A stretch of DNA of 64,000 bases from Laccaria trichodermophora (GCA_018417955.1 JACTVC010000017.1:868001-932000), one strand, 5' to 3'. Shown: positions 12,248 to 24,503, counted from the first letter of the stretch. Numbers and translations are program-made. The notes: generated from the letters alone by a model not told the origin.

Positions 12248-12654
12248 GACTTCCAAAGTCGGCTTCTGCAATCTCTTTTGCTCACATCCTGACTGGGTTT
12301 TCGCTCCTTATACCTTATGTATCGTTTCACTTGAATCTCTGTTAGAAACTTGGAGAGTCGGCAATTGCACGTTTGCTTCGTTTGTCATGATTTGTTCTTC
12401 GTTTACATATGGACAGATCTGCTGTACCAGCACGTCGACCTTCTGAGCCTAAGTCCTGACAGACATAATCAAATCAACATAACCTAGCAAACGGTGGATA
12501 TCAGATACTCTGACAAGGGGCGGAGATCACTCACCCACTGGCACAACTGCAAAAGAAGATCGACAACTACCTAATGATCCAAAGGCAAATAGGAGACTCA
12601 CAGCCTATTTCATTCTTTGAATTAATCATCAACTAGAACCTGTTGAAATATTAA
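12248..12654. other. No gene seen
   Basis: The only open frames overlap the end of the VEEP-repeat fragment in other registers and carry no recognisable domain. Confidence 0.5.
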
Positions 12655-13215
12655 CAAGATGCCAGTGGACGATTGAAGGAAAGAGTTATTTGACACGGCT
12701 TGCTGCCAAAGCACGTAGGTTGTACTCAGGTTGAACGAGTACCTCCGCCCTCCATTCATGCACTGGCCTCTCAAACTCTCAACTTCCGAAGGCCTAGAAA
12801 AGTAAGAAGAGCGTCGGAGCGCGAGTTCAAGAGAAGCCACAACTACATGGGGAGTGGGGAAATACTGGGCTACCATGGCCAACAGCACCACAGACAGGAC
12901 ACTGGTGCTCGTGCATGATCGTGTACAATGGCCGAATTTGTGCGAAATGACGCCTTTCCCCGATTTGGTAATTGCGTCATTTGAACTACCGATCCAACCC
13001 AAGTTCATCGTGTTCTCGTTGGCGTTGATGAGGCTGACTTCGTTCCCAACGTAGGATCAAGAGCCCGAGCGAGGATCGAAACTGATACGAATGGCAGCGT
13101 TGCCGTTGGCGACAAAAGTGAGCTTGAGTTAACACACTTCACCCAATCTTGGACGACAGTCTTGACTTTCTCTTGTTGCATAGCGTTCCCACCGATGAAG
13201 GTGTAGGTGAGTTCC
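12655..13215 (-). pseudogene. Zincin metallopeptidase (astacin-like) pseudogene
   Basis: Reading leftward from about 13215, family-like blocks appear in order: TYTFIGGNAMQQEKVKTVV, then after a frame change TFVANGNAAIRISFDPRSGS, then SYVGNEVSLINANENTMNL and GWIGSSNDAITKSGKGVISH. These match the secreted zincin-like peptidases common in Agaricomycetes. Three lesions are visible. There is a frameshift near 13127. An in-frame TGA near 13069-13071 sits where the family normally has Trp (GS-W-SYVG). The HExxH zinc motif reads HKFGH, so the catalytic Glu is Lys. Downstream the frame breaks again and the HEHQSP-like segment is scrambled. It is clearly inactive. Confidence 0.8.
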
Positions 13216-13269
13216 TTTTGTTTGTTAAGTCACAGAGATTGCACCACCAACGCCAGGCGTCCGACATCT

Positions 13270-13850
13270 GCGGCTGACCGCTGTAGAACCCATTGCTGCT
13301 CTTTCTCTACAGTTCATCACGTAGATGGTCAGTGAGCACATCTGTCTCCTCTGTGGATTCCATTCTGTTTAGTCTGGCAAGAAGCTCGCAAAAGCGAAGT
13401 TCCGTCTCGAGGAAAGCGCCGTTGGCATAGCAGTCAGGCCTAAGTGCATGTACACCTGAGTTGGGTCATACTATATCTGCTTCAGCTGGAAAGATATAGT
13501 CTCCGTGAGTGAGGGGATCATTGGCGAAAGTGAACGGAGTCATAGGGCTAGAGACGGGGAGCTGGCAACGAAGATCCAACTCCTCTCTGATTAGTTGGAT
13601 CCCAGTTAAAATCTGTTGGCCAGGAGTAGAAACATGTTTGAACGTCAACACCAGTGGTGAGACCAGCTCTCTCAAGCCTCCGATCATCTCGACTATGGCG
13701 ATCACGAGTACTGCGACTCAACCAGTGACCCCCCCCCTTCGTAAACCCCTGTTGATGAATTGTAGATGGTACAGTGCGAACGGCACTTGCAAATGCAGTC
13801 TTTGGGACGGTAGAACTCCGGGAACTAGCATGAGCTGAATACATTGAGAG
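13270..13850 (-). pseudogene. CACTA/Tnp2 transposase N-terminal relic
   Basis: Short blocks parallel the N-terminus of the complete Tnp2 protein at 57-61 kb. They are LSRSTRDRHSRDDRRLE (compare VPRSTRDNHVREDKRRIH), then CQLPVSSP, and PNSGVHALRPDCYANGAFLE (compare PNVGVHALHPGHRMNAAYLE) followed by RFCELLARL. Frame changes and stops separate them, and the transposase core is missing. The order is the same as in the intact copy. The relic directly abuts the zincin pseudogene on the same strand. Confidence 0.75.
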
Positions 13851-14057
13851 ACGCTTTGCAACCCATATGAGTATGCAATCGAACTGCTTTCATCTCACAC
13901 CTTTTGCGTTTGATTTTGGAAACGTACAATTGTAACAATCGTCTGAGTTGACTGCCTGCACGTGATCTAGACTACCTTGAAATCAAAGATGAAGTCCAAG
14001 AAAACAAATCAGTTGCGCGATCGATGGATGATACAGTATGTGAATCATAACCAAATG

Positions 14058-16947
14058 TCATCTCTCTTTTGGGATCCATTCGCAAGTGAGGTGTGCCATG
14101 TCAGGACGGTGTTCGTTCAAGAACTTAAGTGCCAGCTTTTCCATGTTTTGATTGAGCAAGCGCGTCTCTTTTAAACCCCTCAACTGGTCCCGCCATCTTG
14201 ACACAGGCTCTGGTTGAGCCCCAATATCCGACAAACGACCCCTATATCTGGCTTCCCGGTAATCAGTCCACTGGCCATAGTTCTCCGCGCAATCTTTCTT
14301 CTCAAAGAAAAAAGCTGGTGGGAACCAAGATTTGTATGCTATGACGGGACCTTGCCCTGTAAAGAAGAAGAGTTTTCAGTTGCTGATTCGCTCAATGTAT
14401 AATTACATACCTGTGTCACAAATATATGTCCCGCATAACAAATCCAGTTCCAAATCTGTTAGGTCATCGTCGACAAGCGTCTCACCAGAAGGGTGATGAA
14501 CTTCTCGCATGGGACCACCACCCACAGGACCACCCAATATTTTGTCAGCATGCATAAAGCTGATGACTAACCGCCATGGCATCCCCCCTCGAAGAAGAGC
14601 TGCACGGATACGTGGTTGACGGACCAGAATCTCTCGGAGGTGAATATAGCTATCAAAGTCGCGCTTGCTGAAAACATAATTGGGGCCACGAGAAGGGAGC
14701 TGATAGATGACGGGCATACTTGGGGGGGGCTTAGGCATCATACTTTTCCACACCAGGGTACGGAAAGGTACCCCACGCTCAATCAAAAAACGGGCAATAT
14801 CAGCCTCCCTATAACGTGAATCAAGTCTGCAGACCAGAAGTACGTCGGCAGCAGTAGTCACCGCTAGCTTCCAAGGCACGGTTGCCTCACTCTTGAAGTC
14901 GAAAACAAAGATCCAACGGTGGTTGGCTTGAATCTGTTCAAAAAAGGACAATGACACCGACTTCAGTCGTTTGGTAAACACCAATGACTCGCGGTTACTC
15001 GGCGAAAGATCCCAGTAATCACTCAACGGACATTTGCCAGCTACCAAAATTTTAACAAATTGCAAAGACAGCCGAGCTATATCAGACGCCTCAAATTGTC
15101 GGCGCATTTCTGGCTTGTCATCCGTGTCCAAACCAAGCCAGCGGCCAAAGCGTTGTCTATCCTTCTCAGAGAATTCAGGATGCGATTGTGGAATTGGGAC
15201 TGGAGGAATCAATCCATAGTGCTCATGCAATGTCTCACAGACGCCAATTTGCAACAGCTCCAGCAGAGATGTCTGACGCAGGTCGTTGACGGCTTGAAAA
15301 TGGTCAGAAGGTAAATCTGTCGCAACATATGGTTCAGGATTTGTGGGTGGAGTGGGGGCACGGAGGGGGGTATTCAAAATGGGAGGGGGTTCATCGCCTA
15401 ACCCCATCTGTGCGATTTCCTCTCTCTCCTCGTTGGTGTAGTCCCCAAGGAACGTTCGATAGTCCTCTGACTCCTGCCACGTTTCTGGCAGGCCGGCTCC
15501 AAACTCTTCACAGATATGCCACGTATTATTGAATGAATCATAGCGTTTGTACTTGTCTTCGTACATCTCCAGAATGTCGACGCGCTCTGCCATTGTTTTT
15601 TCCTCTGGAATGAGTTGGTTTCCGCCATTTATAGGCTCAACCCACTCAATCACCCTGGCACTCCGGGTTGGTGGTTGGCGCTCGCGCTTCAGTCGTCTCT
15701 CACGATCTCTAGCAGACTCCACCTTTGCTCGTTCAAAATTTTCCTTTTCGAGGTCTGCAAAATATTGCTGCCACGACTTTGAACCAGACGACCTCGCAAG
15801 TGCAGCGGTCCCAGGAACGAGCGTAATGGCATGTTGCAGGTCGGTGGTCAAGGATGGGGCACCCGGATTGTCTGTTAACGGTGCCAGACCTCGATAGAAT
15901 TCACTTTGCTTGGCTAATTCACGTTCTTCAGGACCCCATCTATACCAGACAGGTATACCTCTCTGACAGAACCACCGAATCGAAGGCTGATGGTCAGAAG
16001 GTCCCTGATTGGGTAGCTTGAGGAAAATCCCTGCCCGAGGATTATCAATTGAAAAGTCGCAAACAGTGGAAGCGGAGATAGTATCCACCCAGGTAGAATC
16101 AAAGCAAATTTCATTTGGGTAATCAAGGCTTCGCTCTTTCAAAAATGATCGCCAGTCAGGTACTCCAAGAATGGCATCTTTTCCTTGGTCTTCGCACCGC
16201 TGTCGATAATCTTTCTGTGCCTCTAGCGAGAACTCCGCTCGAGCCACCCCATAGGATAGTAAACCCATCCAGACAAAAAACCAATCTCGAGAAAGGATTG
16301 CAGCTTTTTTGATAGAATGGGGTTGTGTGAAAGACGCCCGATAACCCTTGGCCCGAGGAGAATATGGAGCGATTGCTGCAATTTGGTAAGCTGCAAGAAG
16401 TCTTCGGGTGACATGGAGCAAATCGAGGTCCAGCCTTGTCCAAGAATCAACAATGTCTTGGGGCAGTGAATATTTTCCTTCTGATGTTGAGGGAAAAGTT
16501 TGTGGCAGGCGAGCAAGGCGATCGAAAGGAAAACCAACTAACATTGGTTCGCGAGGAACAAAGGCAAGCCAACCATGAGTGTCTGTCCACCATCTTGGCT
16601 CTGTAAAGTCTTTCCATCCCAAAGTCATAGGAAACTGCTGCTTATTGGGGTCTGTTTCTTTTGGAACTTGAATCGTCCGTGAGCAATTTGGCGAATAGTA
16701 ATCCACACCAGACTCGTGAATCAGTCGACCACGGGAGCGGTCAAGCGGCCTGGCTCAAATGTCAGATGTTTTTGTCGATGACATTCGGCGAAATCGCTTA
16801 CATGGACTCGTTAGCGCACGATGGCACTTTCTGCTGAGATAATCCGCCCTCCTGCCAGAAAAAACCTCTCCAGAACTCGCGTTTACTATTTGCATGAGTC
16901 ATTAGTTCCAAATTACCACGCTCTACAAAAAGGTGTACTTACGGCAT
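14058..16947 (-). CDS. Intact 908-aa protein of unknown function
   Basis: Four exons (16947-16943, 16885-16802, 16749-14411, 14356-14058) join in frame to 908 codons plus stop. Exon 1 holds only ATGCC; the model is supported by consensus GTAAGT/GTAAGC/GTATGT donors. No signal peptide or TM is seen. Features include an aromatic block (WFCQRGIPVWYRWGPEE) near residue 285, and a Glu/Arg-rich stretch (ERAKVESARDRERRLKRERQ) likely to be helical. A Pro-rich linker follows (PTPPTNPEP). The C-terminal half ends with YKSWFPPAFFFEKKDCAENY and a WRDQLRG segment. I have an impression of a dispersed Agaricomycete family but cannot name it. The long uninterrupted frame argues for recent function. Confidence 0.8.
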
Positions 16948-17330
16948 TTCAATTGATAATCCACGAAGTCACAACAAGATAGAGTTTGGTCGGAGTGCCA
17001 GCGAGGCGTGGAAAGAGGAGGAATTCGGGCGAAAGAACGTTCGGCAAACAAGAGGGTGGAGAAGTGAGAATCAATGTTTGTCAAAGCTTTAATAGTTGAG
17101 GAAATGCTGAGCGATAGGTGTACAAGGACCGAAGCACGTTAAGACGCGCAGAGAGAGAAGGCAAAGTGTTGGAAAAGAGGGTGTGAGGACAGCGCGAGAT
17201 GTGATTCTTAAAGGATAGTGTGCGTATGTGAGAGAATGATACCTCACGTTCTTTGCCGAGACGCAAGAGAGCTCTGAGAAGGTCAGGCGGGCACAAAACA
17301 GAAGGGCAAGTGTGACGGAAGGTGAGGAAA
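16948..17330. other. Upstream region of the 908-aa gene
   Basis: No gene is seen. It contains single copies of the foldback-element word TTTGCCGA or its complement (near 17039 and 17262). It may therefore share an origin with the foldback element that follows. Confidence 0.4.
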
Positions 17331-17768
17331 GCCACTTCGGGCGCGTTCGGCAAAGCCGAGACGTGCAGCGTCTAGAGAATATACTTGTGGGGAGAAAGAG
17401 TGAGGCCTGAGGCCTGCTGGGACGGATAGCCCGTTCGGCAAAGCCGAGACGCGCAACAACTTGATTAGAGACGATGGAGAACCTGTGAGAAAATGTTGAG
17501 TTTGTTAAGGCACCGAGTGATGGCAACTTTAATTTATTTACTCGATCGTCACAGCAACGTTAACTGTACATGTGACGACTGGGGTGTACTTGGGGTGTAC
17601 ATCCAACTAGATCCAACTCCATCGCGAGTCTCTAATCAAGTTTTTCCGCGTCTCGGCTTTGCCGAACGGGCTATCCGTCCTAGCAGGCCTCCGGCCTCAC
17701 TCTTTCTCCAAGTATCTTCTCTAGACTCTGCACGTCTCGGCTTTGCCGAACGCGCGCGAAGTTGGCTT
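17331..17768. repeat. Foldback (long terminal inverted repeat) element, about 440 bp
   Basis: Two arms of roughly 145 bp (about 17331-17478 and 17615-17768) are near-perfect reverse complements around a spacer of about 140 bp. Each arm carries two copies of CGTTCGGCAAAGCCGAGACG, itself built on the small palindrome CGGC-AAA-GCCG, separated by a purine-rich AGAAAGAGTGAGGCC stretch. Arm mismatches are few. There is no coding capacity. The shape is that of a MITE-like foldback element; target-site duplications could not be fixed by eye. Confidence 0.75.
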
Positions 17769-18660
17769 TACGCAGTCCGATCGAAGGACCGCAGGTCATT
17801 TATGGACATCGAATACATAGCCTGTCTCACGCGTTGTCATGTCCATCGTTGTGAAGCCATACACGCAACATTCGAAGATGGTAAAGCCGCGAGTTGTTGC
17901 GGTGTTTACACCTTCCTGTCGTTGATCCATTCTCGACATAATAGTTAAAATCGACCTTTTACTTCCGCAATAATCGAAAGGAGCGAGGGGCTCAGCTCAA
18001 GCTGAGCTTCAACTCTTGCGGCCAGAGACAAGCGATATATATCGATGTCAGACATTTTGCGCCATGCCACACAACAGTTCCGCGTATTTGAGACGCAGAT
18101 GGCCATCTTCTCCAGGTATAAAGGAGCCTTTCGCAGTGAACGTCGCTCCAAACTTCTTGCAATTGGCCGAACACCCGATTTGAACGATTGAATTCCAAGC
18201 TTCGTAACTTGGGAAGGGCCGGTTAAATTCCTGTCATAATTAAGTCGCAATGTGGTCAGGATGAAGGTGTAAAATTTCGCAATTGGTGAACTCACCAAAC
18301 TCATTGAATAATTCGAATCTGAGATGGCCTGCAAAACTATGATCATGATCACGTAATATCCTTCTCAATTCAACACAGCCAAACAGCAAAATCCAGAGCT
18401 TAGAAATTCAAGTACCATGTACATGTGATCAATTATGGTATATATCCAGGTACGAAAGTGTGTGCACACATGTTCATGTGCGCCGCAACATATTATGCCC
18501 ATCTGGATAGTCTATTATACTGATTGCACATGTTCTAGATCTGATCATGATTGATTATACCGCCCGATATGTACAATGATATGACAACCAGCGTGCGTAC
18601 ATCTATATATGAGTATGCCTTTATGATTTCGAATTCTTTGCTCATTTCTGTCCTACTCCC
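17769..18660. other. Unassigned sequence with a palindrome-rich segment
   Basis: A 135-codon open frame on the - strand (18352-17945) has no recognisable domain and I do not call it a gene. From about 18410 to 18620 the sequence is rich in CATG, TACA/TGTA, GATC and TATA words, like the islands at 22.7, 53 and 55 kb. Confidence 0.4.
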
Positions 18661-18666
18661 TTTATC

Positions 18667-20484
18667 ATGGCACCCTCAGATATACGCCTTGAACCGAATA
18701 GCGATGTGGTAGAGTTGGAGGGACGAGAGATGGCAGCCTATCCTGCCTTCCCCTATGCTTCTGCTCCAGGGGATGACGACGTATATTCTAACCTCTCTGT
18801 CACGTCTACTACTCATTAACGGCGTGCAGATTTTGACAATGTCATTCTCAGACCTTTCGATATTCAACAAGCTCCTCTTTACGAGGCCGAATGTCCCTTC
18901 CACCCCCGAAATTCGCTCACCCACTTTACCGGGGCACTATCCCAGCTCTGCTTTTCGTCCTCCGACTACGCCTCTAAGCCGACCCAGAATGAATGCGCTT
19001 GCAAATGATGTTTACGAACCGTAAGCTGCCTCCATCTGTTATAGAGATGCTGAAACCCAGAATTGCCAGTGAGGGTGCCACTGCACGCCACCTGTTGGAA
19101 TCAACAATCACTGATAAATATGCCCGGTGAGACACCCCAGTTGTTCTAAGAACTGCATAGCATTAAATTGAGTTTTCAGAGGTGGGGGGGATGTCAACGT
19201 CCAGCCGCTGGCTACGACGCGTCATCGTCAGAAATCACGAGCAATGGAAGTGTAAGGATTTGCTTCTCAGCAGTGGCCGAGAGTGGCAATGATGCTGACC
19301 AAACCTCCCAGATCCAGTAGCGATGAGGATGAGACTCACTGGGCAAATGCGACATCTCAATTCCAGGAAGGCCTTGATCCTGAAGATTTGTAAGGAGTTT
19401 CCTCTCGCCTCCAGAATTCGAAGAGCGTTAACACATGCCAATTTTTTAGAAATACCATTGGGGGTGCGGGGCAGCTTGCTGCTGCACAAAATATCCAGCA
19501 CGCTTTGGGGGAGATGATCCAGCGTATGTGAGTGAATTGACTGCCTTCTAATTAGCGACGCTCAGAAAAGAATCTATTGAAAGGACCGATACGCCTAAGA
19601 GCAGCAATCCTGTCAGGTTGTAAAGTTAGCCTTCTTCTCTGCCCCGCCTCAATTAAGCTCTTTTGTTAGACTGGACCAATCGGGGATTCCTGCAGGATAC
19701 GCATCGACCTCGACACCGGCACCGCTATCTCGCAGAGTGGCTTCCCACACGCCAATCTCTACTTCATATCCACCCAGCCAAGCACCAGCACCTTCCCGGT
19801 ATGTAAAATCCTGTAGAAGAAGCATGAGACCTGAACGTCATTTTTTTCGAATCAGTAAAAAAGCATCGGCTGTTATGAACTTGCTGGCAAACCATGCCAA
19901 CAGAACACAACCAAAGCCCATAAAGCAACAACAACAAGGGGATTCACAAGCAAGACTTCGCCGGCATGTTTTTCTCTTCCTACGAGTGGGACTCACCATC
20001 TAATTCAGCCGATTGAAGATTCAAGGCAGCGTCCTCATTAGTTCCAGCTGCCCCGATTGCACCCGCAGCCGCTCCTCCAAGCTCGTCAGCTCCCCCTGTG
20101 ACTGTGGAGATCAAGGTTGTAACCGACCAAGTGCGCACAATCGGAAACAACAACAGTCACGTTCATGGGTTCTTTCGGTTTGTTGCGACATATTCGTTGC
20201 ATAGCTTTGAAGCTCCACCGACGAGTGCGCTGGAAGACCAAAAATTCACATACGGTGATGTATTTGAGCATAGCACTCCTGATCAAGGGGGGGGTTTTGA
20301 AGCCTCAACGACGTTCATGATCTGGCAATATAGGGAAGACACGTGGGTCAATGTGACCGATGGCTATAATCATGGCAAAATACACCATCCCTCAATCCCA
20401 GGATACGTTCTCGTGCCTTCAACCGCGCGCGAGCCCAAACCCACCTACATCCTGTTAAAGAGCTTTAATGACAGGAAGCGGTAG
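18667..20484 (+). CDS. Multi-exon hypothetical protein with Trp-rich C-terminal domain
   Basis: ATG at 18667 (MAPSDIRLEPNSDVVELEG) is followed by about eight exons joined by short introns. Clean in-frame junctions include VYEP|IASEGATARHLLE, KYAR|GGGDVNVQP, DPED|LNTIGGAGQLAAAQN, IQR|IKESIERTDT and APAPSR|FKAASSLVPAAP. The last intron (about 19801-20024) is the longest. The C-terminus from about 20098 is a compact domain with the block TWVNVTDGYNHGKIHHPSI, and the stop is at 20482-20484. The same domain ends the gene at 27.2-29.0 kb. No catalytic motif or TM was seen. The first intron junction (about 18775) is uncertain. The 3' portion, from 19666, is repeated in inverted orientation at 63182-64000. 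Confidence 0.65.
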
Positions 20485-22076
20485 GCTGGGTAGGAATGTG
20501 CCATCAATTTCAATTTCACAATGTAAAGATATCTCAATGCATGATCATGACGAGTTAGTTACGAATGTATATGTATCCCCTCCTTTGAATCAACGTGCCA
20601 ACTCTCTCTGGATCTTCAAGTAATTAATCGCTAATTTGGCTTATTGCACGGAATGTGATGTGACCGACGTGACGCACAGTTCCCTCTCCTCTCAATTTTC
20701 AACATGAACATGAACCGATATTCCACTCTAGATCTTGGATATGGGCCCTTTCCTCGGGTGGGTCGCCAAGGACTAAGCGCCGCGCTGTAGGGACTCTGGT
20801 CTTGCCGAGTCGCTCCGCGCGTGCTTTAAAGGGCGACTCTGCGGATTTCTGACTTATGTGCATGAGCGGGCATTAGTCTTCGTTGTGGTGGTGATCATGA
20901 AGCGAATGCGGTGCGTAACGAGCTGGCTGCTGCCGCATGGGAGTACCAGTATGTTTCTCTTCCTATTGCTGATGTTAGCGCCAATTGATGATCGGCATAG
21001 CCATACTTTCTGCAATTGCAACCTTGGGCCTTCTGCTCATCCAGCGAGTTCTCATCGGTAGTAAGCCCTTCTGTTTTTCAAACCATATCAGCTCTGACCT
21101 CCCCCCAGCGGCTACGAGTATGGGCCTGGAGATTCCTGGAGTCTGTAGCTGCCGATGTCGCTGCCAATCTCAAGAGCGGCGGTCTTTCGCTCCTCCACGC
21201 TTCCCATTCTCTACTCAAGGACTCAAGGGCCGATTGATGCTGGAGTGCACGACACACGATGAAATGAGTCAGCCGGCTTGTTCAAAGGCTCGACAAGAGC
21301 GCCGCTGCATGAGATGAATGGAAAGGAGCGCATCATTTAGACCTTTTCCAAGAGGAATCACCATTGACGTTGTTTTACCGAAAATGGCCAGAGGAGCATT
21401 TTCCTCTCCCTCTCTCGCGTCCACATCGTCATCAAACACTGCAGCAAAAAATGTACCATCGTCAGGCAGCCTCTCAGCCGGTGATTGCGGGGGCTTCGAT
21501 CATAGTATGCGCAGAAGTAGGACATGTCTTCGTGCGCATGCGCGCCCGTTCTGTCTCTGCCTCCTCCGCCTCAGGCAGCAAAAACTCAAGTTGAAGCGGG
21601 CCATGAGGTACAGAAAAACGTTCAAGATCCAGCGCTCAAAGTACCTTCAGCGAGTTGCGCGAGTGTGTGCGAATAGTACGGGGCGCATGGTGCACTTCGG
21701 GCGGATCATCGACCTAGGGAGATTGAGCTGGGGAGTGGAGGAGCATTTGGGTGGTGTGCGGCCTGAGAAGGTGGTGCTGGTGGTGTCCAACTGGATACTC
21801 GCTTTCCTCATGCTGTTCCGGATGTCATCCTTTCCGCCACCGACCGAAGTTTCTAGCACACCGAGTGGTCCTCGCTGCGCGTTCGCCTGTTTTCAGGAGG
21901 GTGTTGGCTGGGAAAGGTGTTCAATCGCAATCATGCATCACTCTTCGCATTCTCGTCAAAAGCAACATCCACCCACTTATCCATCTCGGGCTGCCACCCT
22001 TTCATCATCCTCATCCTCCTCCAAAACCTCTACTCTGACGACCTTCCAGCCATCTGGGACCGTCGTGTAGCTGCGG
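19666..22076 (+). repeat. Left arm of a long inverted repeat
   Basis: Position x here corresponds to 83666 minus x on the opposite strand. Every stretch compared between 19666 and 22076 is identical to 61590-64000, including an 8-bp G run near 20290. The repeat may continue further left, because its partner is cut by the window edge. It holds the 3' part of the 18.7-kb gene and a BTB pseudogene. Confidence 0.93.
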
Positions 22077-22200
22077 TTGGGATGCGCAGCTTGACGGCGC
22101 TGGCGGGCTTGTTGGAGCCCGCATATGCACGTTGGAATGACCTCCGAAAAGGCCTTGGAGGGACTTCGGCAGCAATTATAAGTGCTGCCAGTGTTATATA
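20985..22200 (+). pseudogene. BTB/POZ-domain protein pseudogene (left copy)
   Basis: The sequence PHAVPDVILSATDRSF, in one frame, is followed one base out of register by LAHRVVLAARSPVFRRVLAG, the classic BTB/POZ core. Further on, in a third frame, comes ILLQNLYSDDLPAIWDRRV, which fits Agaricomycete BTB proteins. A membrane-like segment (MIGIAILSAIATLGLLLIQ) lies upstream at 20985 and may belong to the same gene. No single frame or splice chain gives a complete domain. A 250-codon open frame at 21318-22070 crosses it out of register and I treat it as fortuitous. The identical lesion occurs in the right copy. Confidence 0.65.
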
Positions 22201-22440
22201 ACCACAGTCGATAACCTTTTCACTTCTTGCGAGCATCTCTTACTCGGACTCCAAGCATTGCTTGCTCAAGTTATCTAGTGTTTGCTGCCATTCCCACCCA
22301 CTTACTGCCTCGCTTTCAAATTCCCCACCCTTATCCTCCTCCAATACCTCTGCTCTGATGTTTGACGATCTTCCCGCCATCGATATCTGGGACCGCCTTC
22401 TAGCGACCGCGTGCACGCCACTCAGGCACCGCACTACCAC
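22077..22440 (+). repeat. Diverged end of the inverted repeat plus a second BTB-tail copy
   Basis: From 22077 to about 22290 homology to 61384-61589 continues but drops to roughly 85%, with indels. Just beyond it, 22320-22410 repeats the BTB tail again in decayed form (the nucleotide words for ILLQ..SDDLPA.WDR reappear near 22330-22400). This suggests older local duplication of BTB genes at this spot. Confidence 0.6.
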
Positions 22441-23127
22441 GCCACTCAGCTCGCGATCGGGGGTACCAACGTTAACATGGAGCCCCTTCTTGATTAAAGC
22501 CGGATGCTAGGCGACATACGCATGCCCTATATATGCGCTCGCCATGCAGCTAGCCAAGTTCGCTCGTTAGCAACAGCTCTCCCAAAGTCACCTCTCTCGC
22601 ACTCAGGTGTGTTTGCTGGGAAGGCTATGGAGAAACATGCAGAGTGGTTGATCATGAAGTTGCAAATTGCAATTAGCTCACAATTGAACGGAGCGCCTGA
22701 TTAATATTGCAACATGTACAGATCTATATATATATATATCTTTACTTCATTTAAAGATTTCATGCTGATCATGAGCTTGCGTTGAACTCCTATAGATCTA
22801 TAGCTATAGCTAGCTATAGGATCATCATCATGCTCGATCGGCCGCGCGCGGGTCCGGTTCAAAATATGCGCATGCATATATATATATATATATATGCCAA
22901 GGCGAGTTTTTTTGCCTTGAGGCGCGACTGGCGGTCCCCATGTGCCATGTCATGATCATCTTGGAGTTGCCCCGTGCACCTGTGCATATAAATGCATGTA
23001 TATACGTATGGCTACATCTATATCGAAAGCAACAACAACTTTCTGATCAGCGATTTCAGCAAGATAGACACTCACGATCGCCACCAGCATTCGCATTTCC
23101 TCTCCAATCTCACAGCTTCATTCTCTA
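22441..23127. other. Noncoding, palindrome-rich segment upstream of the F-box gene
   Basis: Contains (TA)n tracts near 22728 and 22875, GATCATGA, nested TAGCTATAGCTAGCTATA near 22800, and GGCCGCGCGCG. No open frame was supported. Confidence 0.5.
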
Positions 23128-24503
23128 ATGAAGGAGGTAGGTTTGCGCAAGTCCGTTCCGGGAGCAGCTGCAGTACTGACATATATACGCGATAGGATCT
23201 GATTGTAATCGCAAGCAGAAGGGAGCTTATTCCCCTTGAGCTCCAAACCGAGGTTATTCGCCTATCCAACCACTGCTCATTGGGCGCCATTTCTCTTGTC
23301 AGCAGAGCGTGGCGAAAGCTGGCACACCAGTTCCATCCACCCGCCATCTACATTCGGTCTCGCAAAAAGTATTATGAACAATTGCTCCTCTTTACGCCTG
23401 ACGAGATCTGCAACGATCACTATGGACCAGAATTCCGGAAAGCTGTACGGACTCTGCATTTCGAGTACCAGGATGAAATACTATTCCCCACAAACAATCT
23501 CATTCGGCAGCTCGTTTCCCTTATCAGGCCTGACGGCTTCAGCGAAGTGACAGAGCTTGTCGTACACAAAGGACGCTATAGATTGATTCCTTCCATCGCT
23601 CATGTCCCCGTCTCTTATTCACTTGCCTCAATCACCAAGCTTGTCGTCATTGGCATTAAAGATGGAATCTCAACAATGGATTTGATTACACTAGGTCGCA
23701 CCCTTCCAAACTTGATTGACTTGAAGATCCACTCTGGTCTGCAGTTCGTCACTCCAGATCTGGGCGAACCTGTAACGACTTACCCCGCGCGGGTGAGTGA
23801 CCTCAAGGTCCTTGATGTCGGCGTCGTCACAAGCTACGTCCTCTCCCTCCTTAAGACGTGGCTTGTGAACCAAAAATCACTCCACACCTTGCGTCTAACA
23901 ACACCATCTCTCCTGTCTCGCCCACTCGCAGGAGCCGCCTCCATTTACCATCTTCTAGTCTCAGTGTCACCGTATAAGCTGAAGCGAACCCTTCAAGAAG
24001 ACTACAAAGACACTGATGTTCATATTCTTGAACTTACTACTCCGTGGCGTGGCTTTCGACTTGCGGCTGTCCTTGATGCGCTCACAAGCGAAATTTGCCG
24101 GTTTGCGAGACCGCCACGCACCACTATCAATCGCCTTGTTATTAATCTCGGCTTTGATTCGGTTCCGGCTGCGGGCTGGAAGATCACTGAGCCTGCCTGG
24201 GGTAGATTCTGGCGGAAAATCGAACTCTTGCATTCCAAAGGCTTGTTGTCTGTTGAAGTTAATCTTCGACCTCATGTCATTGGGAGATACTCTCTCGACA
24301 TGGCAATGTCAGAGATCTCCCGCCACGGTGCTACGGTGATGCTGGATCGAGATGAAGAAGACAATATTTCACCCGTTTTCATACAAGTAGATGATAATGA
24401 TGGCAGTGGGAATGTCCTCGTTAATGACCCCGTCGACGAGGTCATTGAGATCTCGAGTGGTGGTGGTGAAGACGTAGATGACCCTATAGTTTTGTACGAT
24501 TAA
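23128..24503 (+). CDS. F-box protein (basidiomycete type)
   Basis: Exon 1 is only ATGAAGGAG (23128-23136). A 59-bp intron leads to exon 2 (23196-24503), giving 438 aa. The N-terminus DLIVIASRRELIPLELQTEV, followed by SLGAISLVSRAWRKLA, fits an F-box, the Skp1-binding element of SCF ubiquitin ligases. The rest is a Leu-rich body without strict repeats, as in the expanded F-box families of Agaricomycetes, where it is presumed to choose the substrate. The tail is acidic (DREEDN-like DRDEEDN, and EDVDDP). The gene is intact. The TTG-initiated open frame at 23280 misses the true N-terminus. It is convergent with WD40-TM gene 1, 481 bp away, and that gap holds nothing I can identify. Confidence 0.82.

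Noticed and set aside
21318..22070. 250-codon open frame inside the inverted repeat (and its twin at 61596-62348)
   Set aside because: The recognisable BTB protein words lie in other frames across it, and its own residues look random and Ser/Arg-rich.
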